DNA from: UBA4810 sp002479215 | GTDB lineage: Bacteria > Desulfobacterota > Syntrophia > Syntrophales > Smithellaceae | NCBI GenBank assembly: GCA_049514435.1 | Contig: JBEKVB010000009.1 | Coordinates: forward strand, 1 to 64,000 | Length of the DNA stretch: 64,000 nt | Direction of reading: 5' to 3' | Shown here: piece after piece, positions 17,209 through 26,334 of the stretch | How positions within the stretch are numbered: position 1 is the stretch's first letter | Layout: the number at the start of each line of letters is the position of its first letter | The notes under the pieces: generated by a model | Told to the model about the DNA's origin: nothing | The model's database searches: none | The model's input: the letters and a program-made list of their open reading frames with translations, nothing else | Program-made: the position numbers and the translations under genes

Positions 17209-18813
17209 TCAGCCCAGCTTTCTCAGTTCTCTGCGGAGAATTTTACCAACTGCACTTTTAGGCATGGCATCCAGCAGCTGAATGGCTTTCGGTCTTTTAT
17301 ACTTGGGCAATTGCTCCTGGCAAAAATTCATCAGGTCTTCTTCCGTCGCTTCTCCTGCCGACTTCAGAACGACAAAGGCTTTGACTACCTCACCATAAAC
17401 TGGGTCGGGAATGCCGATGACGCCTGCTTCCAGAACCGCGGAATGCTGGTAAAGGATATTTTCTATTTCCTTAGGGAATATATTTTCTCCCCCTCTGATG
17501 ATCATGTCCTTCTTTCTATCAGTTATAAAGATATAGTCATCCTCATCAATATGCCCGATGTCTCCAGTATGCAGCCATCCGTTGCGAATTGCTTCTGCCG
17601 TTTCTGCAGGTTTATTCCAGTAACCCTTCATAACTCCAGGGCCTTTGATCACAATTTCGCCGGTTTGTCCGACAGGGAGTTCACGGTCTTTTTCGTCAAA
17701 TATTTTAATAGTATTAAACTTCTGGTAGCACTTGCCGATGGAGCCGTATTTGGGCAGCCGCCGTCCCGCGACATTGCCGCAGTTGACGGTTGTTGCTTCG
17801 CTGAGCCCATATCCTTCCCAGATATCGATACCGTATTTTTCTTTCCATTTGCGGGCAACCTCCATGGGCATTGGCGCGGAACCGCAAATACAGGTTCTCA
17901 GCGAACTTAAATCATATTTAGCAAGATCCGGATGGTTCAAAAGTTGGATATACATGGTGGGTACGCCGCGAAATTCCGTAACTTTGTATTTTTGAATAGC
18001 GTTCATAGCTTCAACAGGATCCCAGCGGCTGATCATGACCAACTTGCCGCCTGCCATAAATTCCAGGTTTAAGGCAAATACTCCGTAACCATGGAACAAA
18101 GGAAGCGTGATCAGAGAGACACGATTTCTGCTTATTCCGAAAACCTCGCCTTCTGTGTTAGGACTTTTGACCTGTCCACCCTCCTGTTCATACAGTTTCC
18201 CCTTAGCAGTCATACCCCAACTATCGAGCAAAACCAGATCGAAATAACCTAATACGTGGGTGTACCAATTGAAATGAGTCAGCATTACACCTTTCGGATT
18301 TCCGGTGGTGCCTGCCGTATAAATCATAACTGCCGTATCGTCGTTTTCCGTTTCTTCGATCACCAATTTTTCCGAAGTCTTCTCAATGACTTTATTAAAG
18401 GAGAGCATGTCACCGGGGACCGAATCTCCTACTATAATCACTTTCTTCAGATTGGGTGCTTCTTTGCGGGCCTCTTTGATGTTATCCAGATAAGTGCTGT
18501 TGCTGATTAAGGCGGACAAACCGGCGTCCTGATAAATGTAGGCAAGTTCGGATACGCGCAGAGCCGGGTTTATCGGAACCATTGTTGCCCCTATTTTGAA
18601 AGTGGCAAAAAAAGACTGCATGAGCTGCGGACAATTGAGTAACTGAACGCCAACCCGGTCACCTTTCTTGATTCCCATGTTTTTTAAGGCATTGCCCAGT
18701 TTATTGGCAATGTTGTTCATCGCGACATTGGTGTGCCAGCGCCCGTCATGGTAGAGAAAATCGTATTCACCAAATCTTTGGATATTGTCATCCGCTAAAC
18801 GTCCAATATTCAT
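17209..18813 (-). CDS. AMP-dependent acyl-CoA synthetase/ligase
   Basis: 534-aa adenylate-forming enzyme that activates a carboxylic acid (probably a fatty acid) to acyl-CoA. ATP-binding YTAGTTGNPKG is near residue 165. WEGYGLSEATTVN, GWLHTGDIG and the hinge FITDRKKDMIIRGGENIFPKEIE are present, and the catalytic Lys of PKSAVGKILRRELR closes the C-terminus. It is alone on its strand, divergent from the MFS carrier across an 800-bp gap. Syntrophic fatty-acid degraders carry many such ligases; chain length cannot be read from sequence. Confidence 0.9.
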   Translation of the reverse strand: MNIGRLADDNIQRFGEYDFLYHDGRWHTNVAMNNIANKLGNALKNMGIKKGDRVGVQLLNCPQLMQSFFATFKIGATMVPINPALRVSELAYIYQDAGLSALISNSTYLDNIKEARKEAPNLKKVIIVGDSVPGDMLSFNKVIEKTSEKLVIEETENDDTAVMIYTAGTTGNPKGVMLTHFNWYTHVLGYFDLVLLDSWGMTAKGKLYEQEGGQVKSPNTEGEVFGISRNRVSLITLPLFHGYGVFALNLEFMAGGKLVMISRWDPVEAMNAIQKYKVTEFRGVPTMYIQLLNHPDLAKYDLSSLRTCICGSAPMPMEVARKWKEKYGIDIWEGYGLSEATTVNCGNVAGRRLPKYGSIGKCYQKFNTIKIFDEKDRELPVGQTGEIVIKGPGVMKGYWNKPAETAEAIRNGWLHTGDIGHIDEDDYIFITDRKKDMIIRGGENIFPKEIENILYQHSAVLEAGVIGIPDPVYGEVVKAFVVLKSAGEATEEDLMNFCQEQLPKYKRPKAIQLLDAMPKSAVGKILRRELRKLG

Positions 18814-19612
18814 TGCCCTTTCTCCTTGCTCAAGAAATAAAATTTAAGACGATATATATACCCAAGCCTCTGTTGGCTTGAATCACCGGCTGCGTAATCA
18901 GTTTACTGGAATGTTTTATCTGTGACCGTTTTGATTCCTCCGGAAACCGTGCGATCTCTTTGAAATAATAGCTGGCATGGTAGAAAAATCCACACATTTA
19001 AATTGTACGAACATATAATCAGGATACTTTTAAGTCAATATATAAAATGCAAAGTTCTGTTGAGATTATTTCATTGACGCGCGGTTATATTTTTTTTATA
19101 CTTCAAAAGTCACATCAATGAAGATTCCGCACATAAAAATCATTTCCTCTTCCCAATCCAAAAGGTGTGATTCAGAGTTGACTATGGTTTTTAACATGTT
19201 GAGTAAATCAAAAATCTGCGCTAACTATATCTCGGATGACCGCTTACGGTCGGCCTATTATTTTACTTGCGCAAATTTGTTAAGCCTCATTCGCTCTTTC
19301 CCGCAGTATACTCAAAGCGAAAATCTGCTAAACACTGTCAGACGACAGTTTCTGGGGAGGATTCACCTTAATCATCCTCAAGTAAGTAATTTTATAAACG
19401 TGTCGTAAGCATAGGCTTATTGTTTTTTGTTTGATAAAATTTTTTTTAAAAAAAATTTAACCAGGGATGAAAGGAGGACCAAAAAATATTGAGCAGTCAT
19501 AAGTACAATACATGATGTGGATTCATGTATGATTTTCACTTGAGCTTCACTGTTGACGGATGATGAGTACTACAAGAAATCATTTTATAGCTTCTTAAAA
19601 GGAGGGGGTTAA
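18814..19612. other. Long intergenic region/leader before the MFS gene
   Basis: 800 bp without a recognisable gene. It holds a strong plus-strand promoter at 19074-19102 and thus a ~500-nt leader for the MFS gene. Compact hairpins lie in the leader at 19240-19253 (GACCG-CTTA-CGGTC) and 19338-19351 (CTGTC-AGAC-GACAG). A 96-codon frame at 19118-19408 starts 9 nt after the predicted transcript start but has no ribosome site or family likeness, so I do not call it a gene. Confidence 0.45.
19074..19102 (+). promoter_or_regulatory. Strong sigma-70 promoter upstream of the MFS gene
   Basis: TTGACG (19074-19079), 17-nt spacer, TATACT (19097-19102): 10 of 12 consensus bases. The predicted start at about 19109 is 500 nt before the MFS start codon. 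Confidence 0.65.
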
Positions 19613-20875
19613 ATGGCAGCAATTGAAACAAAAGAGAAAATAGATAAAAAAGCCGTAATAGTAACCATAGCCGTTGTTCTGGCTATGATAGTCGATGGTC
19701 TTGATCTTCAGGTTCTGGCGTTGGCCTTTCCCATGTTTATGAAAGAAATGAATATGTCGCCGCTTATGGCCGGGGCACTGGGCACCTATACTTTGGTCGG
19801 TATGGGGCTCGGAGGAATCTGCGCCGGCTGGGCTTCCGACCGGGTTGGACGGGTTCGGGTCACCTGGTGGTCCATCTTATTGTTTTCACTGTGTACAGGA
19901 GTTATCGGATTTTGTCAGGAATATTGGCAAATTGCCATCATGCGTTTCATCTCCGGGCTGGGGCTCGGTGCGGTTTACATAATCGGCAACCTTCTGGTTT
20001 CGGAATATGTTCCTACCAGAATCAGAAACACCGTGCTGAGTATAGTTATGGCCGGCTGGTCTTTTGGTTATGTTGTGGCAGCTTTGATGTCCGGCATAAT
20101 TATGCCCACCTGGGGGTGGCGGCCCATGTTTGTGCTGGCAGTGGTTCCCGGTATTATCTGTTTAATCATCCTGTATAGTCTATCCGATCCACCCAGCTGG
20201 TTTGCTTCACGTGCTGCAGCCCGGGCGGCTGCTCTGCAGGGTGCCAAAAAGGAGAATGAGTTTGCAGTGATCTGGAGAGATAAGAAGGTCCGGATAACAT
20301 TTATCCTTTGGACAGTTGCTTCCTTTGGCTTGCAGTATGGTTACTATGGGGCAAATACCTGGCTGCCTTCCTATCTGGTTAAAGATCTCGGTGTCAACCT
20401 CAAGAATATGGGATGGTTCCTGGCTGCGACTTACTCGATGGGTATTATCTCGAAACCAATTGTGGGCTGGCTGGGAGATAAAATTGGCCGCCGAGTGATG
20501 TGGGTTATTGTGGGGCTGGCCGTTGCCATATACATTCCCTTCGTCATGAATTATGCGTCAAAAGACAACATCGCCTATCTTCTGTTGATCTTCGGAGGTA
20601 TGTATGGCGCCCTTTACGCGATCTTTGCTACTTATTTAAGTGAGAGTTTCCCGACGGCAGTACGCGGAACGGCCATGGCCACCACATACAATATAGGCCG
20701 CATCGGTTCGATGATTTCCCCATTATTAATCGGTTGGGCTGCTACAAGCTACTCTATTGGTGTCGGTATTGCCACCTGCGGGATTGCTTATCTGATGTGC
20801 GCACTGCTGCCCGGAATTTTCATTAAGGAAAAAATGTATGATCCGAAAGCGATTGCAGCAACGGAAGCTAAATAG
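19613..20875 (+). CDS. MFS transporter, aromatic/organic acid:H+ symporter type
   Basis: 420-aa inner-membrane major facilitator with 12 predicted helices. DGLDLQVLALAFPMF in helix 1 carries the Asp motif of aromatic-acid and sialate-type symporters. Motif A is GWASDRVGRVRV after helix 2, a related GWLGDKIGRRV lies after helix 8, and RFISGLGLGAVYIIGNLLVSEYVPTRIR contains motif B-like residues. Strong ribosome site AAAAGGAGGGGG. A terminator follows. Likely imports a carboxylate, perhaps one used by the divergent acyl-CoA synthetase; substrate is inference. Confidence 0.9.
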   Translation: MAAIETKEKIDKKAVIVTIAVVLAMIVDGLDLQVLALAFPMFMKEMNMSPLMAGALGTYTLVGMGLGGICAGWASDRVGRVRVTWWSILLFSLCTGVIGFCQEYWQIAIMRFISGLGLGAVYIIGNLLVSEYVPTRIRNTVLSIVMAGWSFGYVVAALMSGIIMPTWGWRPMFVLAVVPGIICLIILYSLSDPPSWFASRAAARAAALQGAKKENEFAVIWRDKKVRITFILWTVASFGLQYGYYGANTWLPSYLVKDLGVNLKNMGWFLAATYSMGIISKPIVGWLGDKIGRRVMWVIVGLAVAIYIPFVMNYASKDNIAYLLLIFGGMYGALYAIFATYLSESFPTAVRGTAMATTYNIGRIGSMISPLLIGWAATSYSIGVGIATCGIAYLMCALLPGIFIKEKMYDPKAIAATEAK

Positions 20876-20936
20876 CCCAAGTAGTATCGTGAAGAAGATT
20901 CCGTGCTAAAGAAGAACAATAAATCCCTGTAATACA

Positions 20937-20970
20937 GAAAAGCCCCGTTCATACAAATGGGGCTTTTTCT
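20937..20970 (+). terminator. Rho-independent terminator after the MFS gene
   Basis: AAAAGCCCC/GGGGCTTTTT stem with a 12-nt loop and a T run, about 60 nt after the MFS stop. The A run on the other side could let it also serve the minus strand. Confidence 0.9.
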
Positions 20971-20974
20971 ATTG

Positions 20975-21342
20975 ACTTCAAAATGCCGATATTTAATTTT
21001 ATTTGCCTTGCCTTCTATCTTAAAGCAACTGCCTTTGAATTGTTTGGCAGATTTATTTATTTTGTGTATAGCCAGAGGATGAGTATATATATCAATTCCA
21101 TAAGTATCCTGCAGGAATTTATTGCCAGATATATGATCTTCATGAAAATGCGTATTTACTGCCAGTTTTAGAACCTTGTCACTTAAAAAACGATTCAATT
21201 CTTCTGCCGTATGCGCCGGACCGATATCAAACAGCAGGCCGTCTACAAGATAAGCGCAGACCCAGGTTCCAGTCGGGAAATCAGGGTAGCGGCTCATCCT
21301 GATTTGCAGAACTTCCCCATATGATGTTGCCGAAACCATCAA
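20975..21342 (-). pseudogene. Truncated metallo-beta-lactamase-fold hydrolase
   Basis: The first ~120 residues look like an MBL-fold hydrolase: TWVCAYLVDGLLFDIGP, then the metal-binding THFHEDHISGN and DTYGIDIYTHP. The frame then runs across the MFS terminator and antisense to the 3' end of the MFS gene until 20788, where the sequence no longer resembles the family. The second metal-binding half (distal His and Asp) is absent, so this is a 5' fragment left by a deletion. Confidence 0.7.
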
Positions 21343-21518
21343 GCCTTAATCTTTTCTAAAATAATTCAAGACTTCTTTTAACGGTCTCTTTTAATATATT
21401 CTACGCAAGCACATTTTGTCACCCCTATGCTAAAGAGGGATATTCCGTAGAAAAATATATGCGGCAAATCATGGATAATCTTGAAGCCGGCAGTAGATCG
21501 TAAATACTTTTTTATAAA

Positions 21519-22511
21519 TTACTTAAAGTCGATTTTTTCTAACTCCGGGAAAACGACTTTTTCTCCCTCCCAGCAAAAAGCGGCAATGGATATATTTATC
21601 CTTTGCATTTCTTGTTCATAGTCATCTATTTTATCTTCCGGCAAAACTAAGACAGGAAGAGGATTTCCCACATCAGCGGAAGTTTGCAAAAGTAATTTGG
21701 CCGCCGCGGCCAATATGTTCTTTTCACTGGTATCCGTTACCAGCGCAAAAATATGAGAAATCCTATTTTTAGAAGGATCAACCACAAAAAGTTCGCGCTC
21801 AGTGTCGTTGCCTATTTTTAATTTCTGCCGTTGAAGTAACGCGGCCAAGTCGCTGATAACTAAATCGCGGTCGCACGCAAAAATAATTTCGTCCTCAGTG
21901 GAATGAGGTGCGCTTCCTACTAAATCTTCCCGAAAAGTTATTTCGGAAAAGTTTATTTCTGTTTGCGTGGATGTTGTAGCAATTGATTTTAGTTTCTCGA
22001 TTTTTTTTACAAACTGCGCGGCTTGTAAGGCAAAGCGATGGGAGTTAAGCGCTCCGATTATCGCCACCTGGGTAACCGCCTTTTCATCCTCCATAAAAGA
22101 CCAGACACCCCGGTAGCTATGCTCAAAAAGCGCTTTGCCCACGCCCTTTTTCCCGCCGCCGATTTTGCCCCGGTGGATTACGAAGATATTGTCCCAATAA
22201 TCCCGGGCAAAAGCTCCTCCCGTCTTTCTATCAATTCCTGCCCACGGAAAATTAATTTCGGCGGTTATGGAAAGAATGCTTGACTCCTGCGGCTTTCCCA
22301 CACCAAAGGCATTCCAATACCTAGTACCTTTTATAGTGCGCGAAAATTTCCAAATGCCGAGTTTTTTTGACCATAAGACTTTCGCCGGGAAACTCGCTCC
22401 CTGATGCCCAAGCTTTACTTTTATTTCTTCGTCGACAAAAGGTTTAAACCCTTTTACAAATTGTCTTACGTATTTTTTGATAACAGGCTGATCTTCTATG
22501 ACTTTAAGCAT
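21519..22511 (-). CDS. Conserved-looking protein of unknown function
   Basis: 330 aa, not recognised. The N-terminal half contains a distinctive aromatic and basic segment (WSKKLGIWKFSRTIKGTRYWNAFG) and a Gly/Lys-rich loop (HRGKIGGGKKGVG). The C-terminal half alternates strands and helices (residues 215-330) like an alpha/beta domain. No signal peptide or membrane helix. It lies immediately downstream of the efflux operon on the same strand (50-nt gap), but nothing links it functionally. Confidence 0.7.
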   Translation of the reverse strand: MLKVIEDQPVIKKYVRQFVKGFKPFVDEEIKVKLGHQGASFPAKVLWSKKLGIWKFSRTIKGTRYWNAFGVGKPQESSILSITAEINFPWAGIDRKTGGAFARDYWDNIFVIHRGKIGGGKKGVGKALFEHSYRGVWSFMEDEKAVTQVAIIGALNSHRFALQAAQFVKKIEKLKSIATTSTQTEINFSEITFREDLVGSAPHSTEDEIIFACDRDLVISDLAALLQRQKLKIGNDTERELFVVDPSKNRISHIFALVTDTSEKNILAAAAKLLLQTSADVGNPLPVLVLPEDKIDDYEQEMQRINISIAAFCWEGEKVVFPELEKIDFK

Positions 22512-22562
22512 AAAGCTGCCCCACCAAAAATTTTGAGATGTTTAAGGTACTTTAATATTATA

Positions 22563-23684
22563 CTAATCAAGACGTTTTTTAAAGCGCAGTATCGCGCCGG
22601 AAAAAACAAGCATTCCCAGAATAGCCAGCGCCATATATTGCGGCCAGAGCACTTCCAGGGCAACACCTTTAAGGAAAATTCCGCGGATAATGACCAGGAA
22701 ATAGCGCAAAGGATTGAGATAGGTGAGCCACTGGACAAATGTGGGCATATTGTCAATCGGGAAAATAAATCCACTGAGCATAAAAAACGGCATGATGAAA
22801 AAGAAAGTGGTCATCATGGCCTGTTGCTGGGTGGCGGAGATAGTGGAAATGAAAAGCCCGATTCCCAGAGTGCTGAGCAAAAATAAACAGGAGGCAAAAA
22901 ATAAAAGTACAATACTGCCTTTTAACGGTATTTCAAACCAGTAGATGGCAACGATAATTATTGCCGACAATTGCGCCAGAGAAATAATTATATAAGGAAT
23001 TGTCTTACCGACAATTAATTCGGAAGCTTTTAGCGGCGTTACGATTAGTTGCTCCATTGTGCCTGATTCCTTTTCCCGAATAATGGCTATGGAAGTTAAA
23101 AGCAAAGAAATAAGCATGATCAAAAAGGCGACAATGCCCGGGACAAAAAAGTATTGGCTGTCGAGATTGAGATTATACCATGTGCGAATGCGCGCGTCGA
23201 TTTTGCCGTAGCTCATTTGCTGCGGGTACAATTCACGGATTGTGTCGCGGTTAAACTTATCGATTACAGTGACGGTGTAAGCCATGCGCATGGAGGCCAT
23301 ATTACTCATTGAACCGTCGGCAATAATCTGAATTGATGCTGTTTGGCCTTTGCGGATAATGCCCGCGAAATCCGGGCCGATTTTAATCCCCATATCAACT
23401 TTGCCCCGCAACAAGAGTTCTTCCATTTGCCGGTCATCGGTTAAATTATGGGTAATATGAAAAATGTTGCTGCCCTCGAAAGCGTCAACGAGTTTGCGGC
23501 TTTCATAAGTATGGGAATGATCGACAAGGGCAACGTGAATATTACGGATATCATAATTGACCACATAGCCAAAAACGAGCATCTGGATAAAGGGAGCTAC
23601 AAAAAGAATCGTCCGGTTTCTCTTATCGCGAAAAAGCTGGATAAATTCTTTGCGCACTAATTCTTTGATCCTCAACCAGCTCAT
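22563..23684 (-). CDS. ABC-2 type exporter permease, YbhR-like
   Basis: 373-aa permease. An N-terminal helix is followed by a large periplasmic domain (residues 45-170) and then a block of five helices ending in a C-terminal hydrophobic anchor, the ABC2 membrane type 3 layout. The motifs IREKESGTMEQLIVTP and GFIFPIDNMP are family hallmarks. I start at ATG 23684, overlapping the preceding permease stop as ATGA, because the longer in-frame extension covers that gene. Partner of the next permease. Confidence 0.9.
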   Translation of the reverse strand: MSWLRIKELVRKEFIQLFRDKRNRTILFVAPFIQMLVFGYVVNYDIRNIHVALVDHSHTYESRKLVDAFEGSNIFHITHNLTDDRQMEELLLRGKVDMGIKIGPDFAGIIRKGQTASIQIIADGSMSNMASMRMAYTVTVIDKFNRDTIRELYPQQMSYGKIDARIRTWYNLNLDSQYFFVPGIVAFLIMLISLLLTSIAIIREKESGTMEQLIVTPLKASELIVGKTIPYIIISLAQLSAIIIVAIYWFEIPLKGSIVLLFFASCLFLLSTLGIGLFISTISATQQQAMMTTFFFIMPFFMLSGFIFPIDNMPTFVQWLTYLNPLRYFLVIIRGIFLKGVALEVLWPQYMALAILGMLVFSGAILRFKKRLD

Positions 23685-24814
23685 AGGCCTTCCTTTTTCA
23701 ACAATAAATAATTCAGTGATGTAAGCAAAATAAAAATAAACATCAAAATTGCCATGCTCGGCCATAAATAGGAAAATCCGGTATTGCGCAGGTAGATGCC
23801 GCCTAAAATATCAATGTAATATCTTGCCGGAACGATATAGGTTATAACCTGCAAAAATTTAGGCATATTAATTATCGGAAAAACAAAATTGGAAAGCAAA
23901 ACAGAGGGCAAATACGTGATCAAAATTGCTATTTGATTGGCAATCAGTTGTGATCTTGTCACCGTGGATATAAGCAAACCCAACGAAAGCGCAACGGCTA
24001 AATAAAGAGAGGTAGCGACAATCATCAGAAAAAAATTGCCTTTCATCACCACTCCAAAAAGGAGTTGCCCTAAAAGCATGGCAATTAAAACGTCGGTAAG
24101 TCCAATAAAAAAATAAGGGAAAGCTTTTCCCAACAGTAATTCCCCTGCCTTTACCGGCAGCGATTTAATCGTTTCCATTGTTCCATTTTCATATTCTTGC
24201 GCGATGATGAGTGAGGTTAAAAGCGCACCGACGATCATGATGATAATGGCGATGACTCCCGGGATAATGAAATTGCGGCTTTCCAAATCTTCGTTGAACC
24301 AAATGCGGATGCGTCCATCTACTGGAGGCATTATTTTTTCCATGCCTTGGCGGTTGAGAAAATTCAGTAGTAGTTTTTGATTGTATTGTTCGGTAAAAGC
24401 CGTCAAATAGCCGCGAATGATGCCGGCAAAATTAGGGTCGCTTCCTTCAATAAGGATTTGCAGCGGAGATTCTCTATCCGCCTGAATATTTTTCATGAAA
24501 TCAGGCGGGATAATAATAGCGACTGCCGCGGTGTCACGATCAAGATAATTGATGGCATCTTTTGTCTGATTGAGCTGCGCGGCAATATGGAAATAAGGGG
24601 AAGCATCGAGTTTACTGATGAAATCGCGGCTGAGTTCTGATTTATCATAATCCACCACAACCGTTTCCACATTATCCACATCGAGGCTCAACGCATAACC
24701 GAAGAGCATAATCAAAATTAAAGGAATAGCAAACGCCAGATAAAGACTGCGGTAGTCCCGAATCAAATGATAAATTTCTTTGCGGATAAGGGCTTTGAGT
24801 CTCAGTAGATTCAA
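23681..24814 (-). CDS. ABC-2 type exporter permease, YbhS-like
   Basis: 377-aa paralogue of the following permease, with the same architecture: RKEIYHLIRDYRSLYLAF at the start, a periplasmic domain, and IAQEYENGTMETIKSLPV before the helix block. Its ATG overlaps the ATPase stop (ATGA). Two different permeases plus two ATPases and an HlyD adaptor reproduce the E. coli YbhGFSR system, which exports cationic drugs and interacts with TolC. Confidence 0.9.
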   Translation of the reverse strand: MNLLRLKALIRKEIYHLIRDYRSLYLAFAIPLILIMLFGYALSLDVDNVETVVVDYDKSELSRDFISKLDASPYFHIAAQLNQTKDAINYLDRDTAAVAIIIPPDFMKNIQADRESPLQILIEGSDPNFAGIIRGYLTAFTEQYNQKLLLNFLNRQGMEKIMPPVDGRIRIWFNEDLESRNFIIPGVIAIIIMIVGALLTSLIIAQEYENGTMETIKSLPVKAGELLLGKAFPYFFIGLTDVLIAMLLGQLLFGVVMKGNFFLMIVATSLYLAVALSLGLLISTVTRSQLIANQIAILITYLPSVLLSNFVFPIINMPKFLQVITYIVPARYYIDILGGIYLRNTGFSYLWPSMAILMFIFILLTSLNYLLLKKEGL

Positions 24815-25566
24815 CTATTGCTCCTCATCATTAAAGTTATAAAGGCGTCATTCAAATCCGCTCCCGGTTTTCCGGGACAGGCGGCCGCAATAATTTCCGC
24901 GGGACTACCGGAAGCCACTATGCTTCCCGCGTTAATCATAACTATCCGTTCGCAAAAACGCGCTTCATCCATATAGTGCGTAGTAACAAACACCGTAATA
25001 CCGTCACGGGCAAGCTGTTGAATAAAATTCCAGAAATGCTGACGAGTAATCGGATCGACACCGGATGTCGGCTCGTCTAAAAAAAGCACGTCCGGCTTGT
25101 GCAGAAGCGAACAGCCGAGGGCGAGTCTTTGACGCCAGCCAGGCGGCAATTCTTTCGTTAAACGATTTTTTTCTTCTTGCAGGCGTGTCATATTCAAAAC
25201 CCAATCAATACGCTCCTCCCATTGTTCCGGGGGGACGCTATAAATCCCAAGATAAAAGCGTAAATTTTCGTAAGGCGTTAAATCTTCATATAAAGAAAAT
25301 TTTTGTGACATATAACCGATGGAGTGCTTGATTTCTTCCGGCTCGCTGACTATGTCATGTCCAGCTACCGAACCTGTGCCCGAAGTAGGAGTGATAATGC
25401 CGCAAAGCATGCGGATGGTGGTTGATTTCCCCGAACCGTTGGCGCCCAGGAATCCAAATATCTCGCCTTTTTTTACGGAAAAAGTGATTTTGTTGACGGC
25501 GGTAAAATCACCGAACTTTTTCTCCAGATTCGTAACGGAAATAGAATTAGAATTGGAAAGTGTCAT
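24811..25566 (-). CDS. ABC exporter ATPase (YbhF C-terminal-half-like)
   Basis: 251-aa ATPase with Walker A GANGSGKST, signature region ELPPGWRQRLALG (a YbhF-type variant of LSGGQ), Walker B VLFLDEPTSGVDP and switch His TTHYMDEA. In E. coli the two ATPase halves are fused in YbhF; here they are separate genes overlapping by 20 nt. The degenerate signature suggests that the two ATPases form an asymmetric heterodimer. Confidence 0.9.
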   Translation of the reverse strand: MTLSNSNSISVTNLEKKFGDFTAVNKITFSVKKGEIFGFLGANGSGKSTTIRMLCGIITPTSGTGSVAGHDIVSEPEEIKHSIGYMSQKFSLYEDLTPYENLRFYLGIYSVPPEQWEERIDWVLNMTRLQEEKNRLTKELPPGWRQRLALGCSLLHKPDVLFLDEPTSGVDPITRQHFWNFIQQLARDGITVFVTTHYMDEARFCERIVMINAGSIVASGSPAEIIAAACPGKPGADLNDAFITLMMRSNS

Positions 25567-26332
25567 GGGACAGCTCCTTATCCACTTCCTTTATCCTCGC
25601 GATGATTGCTTCTTCCAGGTTGGGGAAATTATCGCGCATGGCTTCAGGCGTCGTTGACTCGAGAATAATGGAACGGTGCATCAGGGCCACCTGATCGCAT
25701 TTTTCCCCTTCGTCCAGATAGGCAGTTGATAATAGAATGGTCATGCCTTCCTGTTTCATGTTGTCCAATATTTCCCAGAATTCGCGCCGCGATACAGGAT
25801 CAACGCCGTTTGTCGGTTCATCGAGAATCAGCACTTTAGGCTCATGCGCCAGAACGCACGCCAGCCCCAGTTTTTGTTTCATGCCGCCGGAAAGATTACC
25901 CGCTAATCTATCCACGAAAGGCAATAAATTAGAAAATCCCAGATATTTATCTTTTCTCTTTTTTCTTTCGGCGCGGGGCACGGCAAAAATATCCATAAAA
26001 AAATCGATATTTTCTTCAACGGTCAAGTCTTGATACAGACCGAAGCGCTGCGGCATATAGCCGATTATATTTTTAATTTTCCGCCGATCTGTCAGAACGT
26101 TGAGGCCGTTAATATAAATTTCGCCCTGCGAAGGCTTGATCATTGTGGCAATCAGACGCAGAAGTGTTGATTTGCCGGCTCCGTCAGAACCGACTAAGCC
26201 GAAAATATTGCCGCTATCCACATTAAAAGAAACAGCTTTGACCGCCTCTACAAGATTGAAGCGCAGCGAAACGTTTTTGACTTCCACCATGGGCGGGAGA
26301 TTTGATGGGGGCGCGATCATCCTGTACTCCAT
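25547..26332 (-). CDS. ABC exporter ATPase (YbhF N-terminal-half-like)
   Basis: 261-aa ATPase with canonical Walker A GSDGAGKST, signature LSGGMKQKLGLA, Walker B VLILDEPTNGVDP and TAYLDEGEKCD in the switch region, where Tyr-Leu replaces the usual His context. It starts 2 nt before the HlyD gene's stop region and overlaps the next ATPase. A start at the internal Met of MVEVKNV (residue 15) is possible. Confidence 0.9.
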   Translation of the reverse strand: MEYRMIAPPSNLPPMVEVKNVSLRFNLVEAVKAVSFNVDSGNIFGLVGSDGAGKSTLLRLIATMIKPSQGEIYINGLNVLTDRRKIKNIIGYMPQRFGLYQDLTVEENIDFFMDIFAVPRAERKKRKDKYLGFSNLLPFVDRLAGNLSGGMKQKLGLACVLAHEPKVLILDEPTNGVDPVSRREFWEILDNMKQEGMTILLSTAYLDEGEKCDQVALMHRSIILESTTPEAMRDNFPNLEEAIIARIKEVDKELSHDTFQF

Positions 26333-26334
26333 TA

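Noticed and set aside
19118..19408. 96-codon frame in the MFS leader as a gene
   Set aside because: No ribosome site, no recognisable domain, and codon use unlike the neighbours; kept only as a leader feature.
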